Part shown: positions 59,120 through 64,000 of the stretch, piece by piece
How the letters are laid out: each line of letters begins with the position of its first letter
Position numbering within the stretch: the stretch's first letter is position 1
From: Haloarchaeobius amylolyticus
GTDB taxonomy: Archaea; Halobacteriota; Halobacteria; Halobacteriales; Natrialbaceae
Assembly: GCF_026616195.1 (NCBI RefSeq)
Contig: NZ_JANHDH010000002.1
Span: 620,001 to 684,000, forward strand
Reading direction: 5' to 3'
DNA length: 64,000 nt
Notes under the pieces: model-generated
What the model was told of the DNA's origin: nothing
Database searches by the model: none
The model's input: only the letters and a program-made list of their open reading frames with translations
Position numbers and translations under genes: made by a program

Positions 59120-60088
59120 ATGAAAGCCGTCGTTCTCGCTGGCGGGTACGCGACCCGACTGTGGCCCATCACGAAACACCGACCCAAGATGTTCCTCCCC
59201 GTCGGTGACTCGACCGTCATCGACCAGATATTCGCCGAACTGGAGGACGACGACCGCATCGACGAGGTGTTCGTGAGCACGAACGAGAAGTTCGCGCCCG
59301 AGTTCGAAGAGCACCTCGCGACGACCGACTTCGAGAAGCCGACCCTCTCGATCGAGGACACCTCCGAGGAGGACGAGAAGTTCGGCGTCATCGGCGCGCT
59401 CGCCCAGCTCGTCGACCGCGAGGGTGTCGACGAGGACCTCCTCGTCATCGCTGGCGACAATCTCATCAGTTTCGACGTCTCCGAGTTCGTCGACTTCTTC
59501 GAGGCGAAGGACTCGCCGTGCATCGCCGCCTACGACGTGGGCTCGAAGGAACTCGCGAAGTCCTACGGCCTCGTCGACCTCGAGGGCGAGCGCATCGTCG
59601 ACTTCCAGGAGAAGCCCGAGGACCCCAAGAGCACGCTGGTCTCCATCGCCTGCTACGCCTTCACCCGCGACACCGTCGGCCTGCTGGAGGAGTACCTCCA
59701 GGGCGACAACAACCCCGACGAACCCGGCTGGTTCATCCAGTGGCTCCAGAACCGCGAGTCGACCTACGCGTTCACCTTCGAGGGCGCGTGGTTCGACATC
59801 GGCACGCCGGACTCCTACCTCGACGCGGTCGCGTGGTACCTCGGCGGGGAGAACTACGTCGCCGAGTCGGCCGAACTCCACGACACGACCCTCGGCGAGA
59901 ACGTCCACGTGATGGCCGGCGCGGAGATCGCCGACAGCCACATCGACGGGTCGGTCATCTTCCCGAACGCGACCATCGAGGACTCGGACATCCGCGACTC
60001 CATCATCGACGAGAACACGCACCTCGACAACCTCGACCTCGCGGGCGCGCTCATCGGCGCGCACACCCAGATCACGAACGGCCACTGA
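59120..60088 (+). CDS. Sugar-phosphate nucleotidyltransferase (RmlA/GlmU-like)
   Basis: A 322-residue NDP-sugar pyrophosphorylase. LAGGYATRLWPITKHRPKMFLPVG (about residue 5-28) is the nucleotide signature with the GGxxxRL and catalytic Lys, AGDNLISFDVSEF (Asp, about 113), EKPEDPKSTLVSIACYAF (about 160) and WFDIGTPDSYLDAV (about 220). The C-terminal ~75 residues form a left-handed beta-helix of hexapeptides (ESAELHDTTLGENVHVMAGAEI), as in glucose- or mannose-1-phosphate enzymes. Substrate unresolved; likely for glycan synthesis (S-layer or N-glycan). Start ATG at 59120. Confidence 0.9.
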   Translation: MKAVVLAGGYATRLWPITKHRPKMFLPVGDSTVIDQIFAELEDDDRIDEVFVSTNEKFAPEFEEHLATTDFEKPTLSIEDTSEEDEKFGVIGALAQLVDREGVDEDLLVIAGDNLISFDVSEFVDFFEAKDSPCIAAYDVGSKELAKSYGLVDLEGERIVDFQEKPEDPKSTLVSIACYAFTRDTVGLLEEYLQGDNNPDEPGWFIQWLQNRESTYAFTFEGAWFDIGTPDSYLDAVAWYLGGENYVAESAELHDTTLGENVHVMAGAEIADSHIDGSVIFPNATIEDSDIRDSIIDENTHLDNLDLAGALIGAHTQITNGH

Positions 60089-60102
60089 GGTCGTCTCTCC
60101 GG

Positions 60103-60354
60103 TCACTCCCCGCGGTCGCGCTCCCAGTCCGGCGGCGGGTTCTGCAACTGCGCGCTCTCCTTCGCGACGATGCGCAGGTAGATGGCCAGGACGCTCCCGA
60201 GGATGACCACGCCCGCGACCAGCAGGTACACGACGAGCGTTCCCGTCTCGTTCAGCGCCAGCGTCGAGAGCAGCGCCAGCAGCAACAGTCCGAGCCCGGC
60301 GATGACCGCGATGGCCTTGCGGAACGAGAGGAGGTGGCCGATGAGGTCGCTCAT
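60103..60354 (-). CDS. Small two-span membrane protein (83 aa)
   Basis: An 83-residue protein with spans 14-33 (AIAVIAGLGLLLLALLSTL) and 40-62 (GTLVVYLLVAGVVILGSVLAI). It ends in a charged tail (ESAQLQNPPPDWERDRGE). No family I can name with certainty. The ATG at 60354 is chosen over a longer frame (NFPHALHPR) lacking native bias. It is convergent with the sugar nucleotidyltransferase, 14 nt from its stop. Confidence 0.7.
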   Translation of the reverse strand: MSDLIGHLLSFRKAIAVIAGLGLLLLALLSTLALNETGTLVVYLLVAGVVILGSVLAIYLRIVAKESAQLQNPPPDWERDRGE

Positions 60355-60445
60355 ACGAGGGTGGAGCGCGTGGGGGAAATTCACTGTTCGGGTCGCGGGC
60401 GAGTCTCGCGCCAGTGGCGCGAGGCCGTGGGCAGCGACTCGGGCG

Positions 60446-61279
60446 CTACCAGGGCGCGAAGTCGGGGTCGACCACGCGTTCCTCGCGGTCGATGCTGTCG
60501 ATGGCCTGGACGTCCTCGTCGTCGAGCTCGAGCGCGACGGACGCGAGGTTGTCGCGGATGTGGGCCTCGCCGGTCGCCTTCGGGATGGCGGTGACGCCCT
60601 TCTCGCGGAGCCACGCGAGGCTGACCTGCGCCTCGGAGACGCCGTGCTTCTCCGCGACCTGCTGGATCTGGGGCACGTCGAAGACCTCGCCGCGGGCCAG
60701 CGGCGAGTAGGCGACGAGGTTCAGGTCGTTGTCGTCGGCGTACTCGCGCAGGGTATCCTGCGGGAGCAGCGGGTGGCACTCGACCTGGTTGGCGAAGACG
60801 GGCGCGTCGAGCAGGTCGCGCGCCTCGTCGAGGTGGCGGGGTTCGAAGTTCGAGACGCCGACGTGGCGGACGAGCCCCTCGTCGTACAGCTCGTCGAACG
60901 CGGCGAGGGTCTCGGGCGCGTCGTAGGTCCGCGACGGCCAGTGGACGTACAGCAGGTCCACGTAGTCGACGCCGAGACGGTCGAGGCTCTCGCGCGCGGT
61001 CTCGATGACGTCGTCGTGTTCGAGGTTGCTGATCCAGACCTTCGTCGCGAGGAAGACGTCCTCGCGGTCGACGTCGGCCTGGGCGATGCCCTCGCCGACG
61101 TACTCCTCGTTCTCGTAGGCCTGTGCGGTGTCGATGTGGCGGTAGCCCATCTCCAGGGCGGTCGCCACGCTCTCGGCACACTGGTCGGGGTCCGTGTTCT
61201 GCCAGGTCCCGAGTCCGAGCATCGGCATGTCTTCTGCGAGCGGCACGCTGTCTGCTGTCACCTGCGGCTGGTCGGACAT
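60446..61279 (-). CDS. Aldo/keto reductase (2,5-diketogluconate reductase-like)
   Basis: A 277-residue AKR of the compact type. Tetrad residues: Asp in IDTAQAYENEEYVG (about 50), Tyr of that run, Lys in FLATKVWISN (about 79), His in LLYVHWPSRTYD (about 107). GVSNFEPRHLDEARDLLDAP (about 140) and PLARGEVFDVPQIQQVAEKHG. The length and motifs are those of AKR5-type reductases that reduce aldoses or diketo acids with NADPH. Substrate not determined. ATG at 61279, no operon. Confidence 0.92.
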   Translation of the reverse strand: MSDQPQVTADSVPLAEDMPMLGLGTWQNTDPDQCAESVATALEMGYRHIDTAQAYENEEYVGEGIAQADVDREDVFLATKVWISNLEHDDVIETARESLDRLGVDYVDLLYVHWPSRTYDAPETLAAFDELYDEGLVRHVGVSNFEPRHLDEARDLLDAPVFANQVECHPLLPQDTLREYADDNDLNLVAYSPLARGEVFDVPQIQQVAEKHGVSEAQVSLAWLREKGVTAIPKATGEAHIRDNLASVALELDDEDVQAIDSIDREERVVDPDFAPW

Positions 61280-61369
61280 ACTGGCAGACGCTACTCTCGG
61301 GACGGAGAAGTGGGTTGGGGATGCGGCGAACCAGCCAGCCAGACCCGGCGGTCCGGTTTGCCGTCAGAA

Positions 61370-61948
61370 TCAGCTGATGAACTTGTTGTCGCGCCAGTTC
61401 ACGCCGTTGTTCGCCGCCTTGCTCTCGTTGCGCCCCTCGACGACCTCGATGGTCGCCGGGCGGTCCTCGCCGTCGACGATGCGCGTCGCCTCGAGTTCCC
61501 CGTCGACGCCCGTGATGGCCGTCAACGTCCCTTTCTCGGCCTCGCGCGCGATGTCACAGAGGACCTGGAACATCTCGTACTGGAGCAGGGAGTTCTGGAG
61601 CACCGTCTCGCGGTCGCCCTTGAACGCGGCGAACTCGACGAGCTCGGAGGGGATCTCCTCTTCTTCCTCCTCGCCCCACCGCGGCCCACGACGCTCGTCG
61701 GGGTCCTCCTCGTACACGCGGTTCTCGGTGACGCTGGCCTTCAGTTGCGCCGTCGGCGTGTACTTGCTCAGGCTGTTGTCGGACGCGATTGCCTTGAGAA
61801 TAAGGGTGTTGTTTCGTCGGGTGAGGTCGACGGATTCGATACCGTCGGGCATTTCTGGGTCGCTGTTCAGGAAGTCCCGAACTGTCTCGAGCGGCAGTTC
61901 CAGTGTGGAATGCAACCGGAATACTTGGCCGGAGTTTTCTGCTGACAT
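61370..61948 (-). CDS. Conserved haloarchaeal protein (DUF7110-like)
   Basis: A 192-residue soluble protein. SAENSGQVFRLHSTLELPLETVRDFL is typical of what I recall as DUF7110; the middle carries an acidic loop with five Glu in a row (GEEEEEEIPSELVEFAAFKGD), and the ending ESKAANNGVNWRDNKFIS is conserved-looking. No catalytic motif. The ATG at 61948 is chosen above a longer frame with Arg-rich sequence. Its leader region includes CTCTAC/GTAGAG (61993-62012) downstream of a TTTAAAC box. Confidence 0.72.
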   Translation of the reverse strand: MSAENSGQVFRLHSTLELPLETVRDFLNSDPEMPDGIESVDLTRRNNTLILKAIASDNSLSKYTPTAQLKASVTENRVYEEDPDERRGPRWGEEEEEEIPSELVEFAAFKGDRETVLQNSLLQYEMFQVLCDIAREAEKGTLTAITGVDGELEATRIVDGEDRPATIEVVEGRNESKAANNGVNWRDNKFIS

Positions 61949-61992
61949 AGTGAAGGGGGTATCACGGCGCCGTCGAATAGCCAACCGCTTGC

Positions 61993-62018
61993 CTCTACAT
62001 AGGGGCGTAGAGTTTAAA
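61993..62018 (-). promoter_or_regulatory. TATA-like box and inverted repeat before DUF7110-like gene
   Basis: On the minus strand, TTTAAA (62018-62013) is followed by CTCTAC-N8-GTAGAG, 6-bp arms (62012-62007 and 61998-61993). The repeat sits between the box and the probable start of transcription, where an operator would work. The ATG is ~45 nt beyond, so this gene likely has a leader. Confidence 0.4.
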
Positions 62019-62067
62019 TGACCTGCTGTTTATTTCAACCGGGAATCCAGAAAACTGCGGCTTCCCG

Positions 62068-62409
62068 TCAGGCGTTCAGCGTTTCGTCGAGTTCGCCCCG
62101 TTCGTCCAGTTCGGCGAGCACGTCGCTCCCACCCACGAACTCCCCGTTCACGAAGGTCTGGGGGATCGTCTCCCAGCCGGAGTGTTCGGAGAGCGCGGTC
62201 CGGAACTCCTCGAGCGATTCGAGGACGTCCACCGTCTCGTAGTCGTCCCGGTACTGGCGGATGAGCCCGAGCGCGCGGTCGGAGTAGCCACACTGGGGCA
62301 TGATCTCCGTGCCCTTCATGAACAGTACGACCTCGTTGTTCTCGATGGTCTCGCGCACCAGCTCGTCGACGTCCTCCTGCGGGAGGCTCTCGTTGGGGTC
62401 GAACGTCAT
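62068..62409 (-). CDS. Monothiol glutaredoxin (Grx4/CGFS type)
   Basis: A 113-residue glutaredoxin. FMKGTEIMPQCGYSDRALGLI (about residue 30-50) has the single active Cys in CGYS, a variant of the CGFS of iron-sulphur-carrying monothiol glutaredoxins. The TIPQTFVNGEFVGGSDVLAEL (about 82) supplies the GSH/FeS-binding TVP-like loop (TIP) and GG. It may deliver or store [2Fe-2S] clusters. ATG at 62409. The next gene upstream is gfcR, 57 nt away on the same strand. Confidence 0.92.
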   Translation of the reverse strand: MTFDPNESLPQEDVDELVRETIENNEVVLFMKGTEIMPQCGYSDRALGLIRQYRDDYETVDVLESLEEFRTALSEHSGWETIPQTFVNGEFVGGSDVLAELDERGELDETLNA

Positions 62410-62466
62410 ACAGCCGGATAAGCAACCACCGCGGAAAGAAGTTGCGTCGGCGGCTTCCAGGCCGAC

Positions 62467-63111
62467 CTAGTCGTCGCTGCCGACGGTGATGACCTGCAAC
62501 AGCGAGTAGACCGGGACGCCCTCGATCTCGTCGAGGCCCTGCTTGTCCACGAGGACGCAGGCGGCGACCGGGTTGCCGCCCTGCTCGCGGATGGCCTCGA
62601 TGGTCTCGGTCATCGTCGTCCCGCTGGTGATGGTGTCGTCGACCACGTAGCAGTCGCGGCCGCGGATCTGGGCGAAGTTGCGCGAGAACGACCCACCGAG
62701 GTCCTCGAGGTCGCCCTCGTTCCACTGGTGCTTGCGCGGCGCGTAGGACGCGAGGTCGGTGTCGAGGTCGCGCGCGATGTGGGTGGCGATGGGCGCCCCG
62801 GCCTTCTCGATGCCGATGGTGAGGTCGACCGCATCGCCCTGCTTGACGAGGAGGTCGGCCATCGCGGAGGTGACGGCTTCGAGCCGGTAGCTGTCGCGGC
62901 CGATGGCGGACCAGTCGACGTGGATGTCGTGGGGACCGCCCGTCGGGGCCGGTTCGCTGGTCTCCGACTGGGTCGCGGCACTGCCCGACCGCTCGACCAG
63001 CCAGGAGGCGGTCTCGCGCGAGACGTTCAGTTCGTCCGCGATCTCGCCCTTGGACAGGCCACGGTCTGCGAGCTCGGCGGCACTCTCGATGAGGTCGTCG
63101 ACGTTCTTCAT
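62467..63111 (-). CDS. gfcR: Transcriptional regulator GfcR (PRTase-like)
   Basis: A 214-residue protein fusing an N-terminal HTH (LSKGEIADELNVSRETASWLVERSG, about 20-43) to an orotate-phosphoribosyltransferase-like domain (IGIEKAGAPIATHIARDL; CYVVDDTITSGTTMTETI, the PRPP loop, about 158). In Haloferax GfcR activates glucose and fructose degradation genes. Here its ATG overlaps the stop of glucose dehydrogenase as ATGA, so the regulator is translated together with a gene of the pathway it probably controls. PRPP-type ligand sensing is inferred. Confidence 0.93.
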   Translation of the reverse strand: MKNVDDLIESAAELADRGLSKGEIADELNVSRETASWLVERSGSAATQSETSEPAPTGGPHDIHVDWSAIGRDSYRLEAVTSAMADLLVKQGDAVDLTIGIEKAGAPIATHIARDLDTDLASYAPRKHQWNEGDLEDLGGSFSRNFAQIRGRDCYVVDDTITSGTTMTETIEAIREQGGNPVAACVLVDKQGLDEIEGVPVYSLLQVITVGSDD

Positions 63112-64000
63112 ATAGCGTCGAATTCGATGGCCGTTTTTATAGTGCTGTCGTCGTCCGCAAAGGCAGCGTCGAGGTCGTCCAGTCCGTACACGCCGGTGAC
63201 GAGTTCGTCGAAGAACCACCCGGGGAGGTCCTGCAGCCGGTCGACGGCGGCCTCGAAGTGGCCGACGTGGGAGTTGACGCTCCCGACCAGCGCCTTGTTG
63301 TGGAGGACGAACTCGCGGTGGAGGCGGCCGCCGTCGACCTCGAACTCCCAGTCGGTCGGGACGCCCAGCAGGGCGCCGACGCCGTTGGGCGCGAGCGACT
63401 CGATGGTCTCGAACGCGTGGGGCGCGTAGCCGGTCGCCTCGTAGACGAAGTCCATGGGCTCGTGGGCGGCCGGGACCTCCGAGACCGGCGTCTCCCGCGA
63501 GTCGACGTAGGTACAGCCGAGTTCCTCGATGATGTCGATGGTGGGGTCGGGGCGGTCGCGTCGACCGAGACAGTAGTTGCGCTCGAAGGTGTCGCTCGTC
63601 TCGAGCATCGCGAGGGTGAGCAGGCCGAGGCTTCCGTTCCCGAGGACCATCGCGGACTCGGGCCGCCAGTCGAACGCGGACCGCGAGGCGAAGGCGTGCT
63701 CGAACGCCTTCTCGGAGATGCTGATGGGTTCGACGAGGAACCCGAGGGGAGCCAGCTCGCGCGGCAGGGAGACGAGGCACTCCGCCGGGCTCGTGAAGTA
63801 CTCGCTCATGAAGCCGTGTGCGCCGACGATGCCGCGCTCGAAGTACTGCCCGTCGGGCGCCATGTCGGGTTCGCCGCGCTCGAAGTACTCGTTCGTCCCG
63901 TTGGGTGCGCGCCGGACCGTCGGCACGACCACGTCCCCCACCGAGAGGTCGGTGCCGTTCGGGTCCTCGACGACGCCGACGGCCTCGTGCCCGATGACGA
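63108..64000 (-). CDS. gdh: Glucose 1-dehydrogenase, 3' part (runs off window)
   Basis: The last ~297 residues of a zinc-type glucose dehydrogenase, the first step of the semi-phosphorylative Entner-Doudoroff pathway. At the window edge the frame reads VIGHEAVGVVEDPNGT, containing the His/Glu of the zinc site. VLGNGSLGLLTLAMLE is the NADP-fold Gly-rich motif and CLGRRDRPDPTIDI the NADP-specific arm. TIKTAIEFDAI is the C terminus. The 5' end lies beyond 64000. The gene overlaps gfcR by four bases. Length and context match haloarchaeal Gdh. Confidence 0.93.
   Translation of the reverse strand, partial: VIGHEAVGVVEDPNGTDLSVGDVVVPTVRRAPNGTNEYFERGEPDMAPDGQYFERGIVGAHGFMSEYFTSPAECLVSLPRELAPLGFLVEPISISEKAFEHAFASRSAFDWRPESAMVLGNGSLGLLTLAMLETSDTFERNYCLGRRDRPDPTIDIIEELGCTYVDSRETPVSEVPAAHEPMDFVYEATGYAPHAFETIESLAPNGVGALLGVPTDWEFEVDGGRLHREFVLHNKALVGSVNSHVGHFEAAVDRLQDLPGWFFDELVTGVYGLDDLDAAFADDDSTIKTAIEFDAI

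Noticed and set aside
1-64000. tRNA, rRNA, replication origin, insertion sequences or prophage genes
   Set aside because: None recognised on either strand; no transposase, integrase, Orc1/Cdc6 gene or terminal inverted repeats found.

Overview
The window comes from a haloarchaeon (class Halobacteria). The evidence is very high GC, strongly acidic predicted proteins, archaeal-only information genes (TFB, NreA, archaeal SecE and Spt5/NusG, FtsZ1 and CetZ, the GEK1-type D-aminoacyl-tRNA deacylase), Tat signals on the copper proteins, and many leaderless promoters with a TATA-like box about 30 nt ahead of the start codon. I see no rRNA, tRNA, insertion sequence, prophage or CRISPR array. It reads as stable chromosome, densely packed, with about 70 protein genes.

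Layout. 1-9.5 kb: mostly minus-strand metabolic and conserved haloarchaeal genes (NUDIX hydrolase, glycosyltransferase, MFS exporter, aldo/keto reductase, DHH phosphoesterase, epimerase). 9.45-19.6 kb: a minus-strand type IV pilus-like locus. It holds a coiled-coil protein, a small pilin-like protein, the assembly ATPase, the membrane platform protein, then four overlapping pseudopilin-like or secreted genes ending in a 1,118-residue protein. Divergent from it is the tubulin-like cetZ. 20.8-34.6 kb: phosphodiesterase, inorganic pyrophosphatase, PadR regulator, RNase HI, TFB, a beta-propeller protein, NreA, CPBP protease, a Mut7-C RNase-like protein and DNA polymerase X. 35.2-39.1 kb: rhomboid protease, endonuclease V, SDR and glycerate kinase, all on the plus strand. 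39.2-41.5 kb: a double-domain halocyanin divergent from a copper nitrite reductase (denitrification). 41.5-51.1 kb: Get3/ArsA ATPase, aminotransferase, CinA, ftsZ1-secE-nusG, dtdA and a cation antiporter. 51.3-56.9 kb: Usp, aroE, a helix-hairpin-helix protein and a compact pabB-pabA-pabC set for p-aminobenzoate. 57-64 kb: mixed enzymes, ending in gfcR and the 3' part of glucose dehydrogenase.

The most unusual content is a family of three short, apparently non-coding RNAs at 27822-27918 (+), 39104-39183 (-) and 56878-56955 (-). Each nearly fills a gap between genes and has the same build. A TATA-like box is followed by a conserved GAANCCGCGGCCAGC-type block. Exactly 30 nt after the box starts comes a start codon, one codon, then TGA. 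Then comes a stem whose loop pairs with a downstream strand (an H-type pseudoknot), and then, immediately after that strand, CTGTTCGC. The stems differ in sequence between copies but remain paired, which is what a conserved RNA structure would show.

The same box plus 15-nt block, at the same 30-nt spacing, stands in front of the three transcription units of the pilus locus (starts at 19635, 18570 and 14619). The sequence therefore links a promoter class to both the pilus genes and this RNA family. The linkage and structure are read directly from the sequence. Expression, function and a shared regulator are inference.
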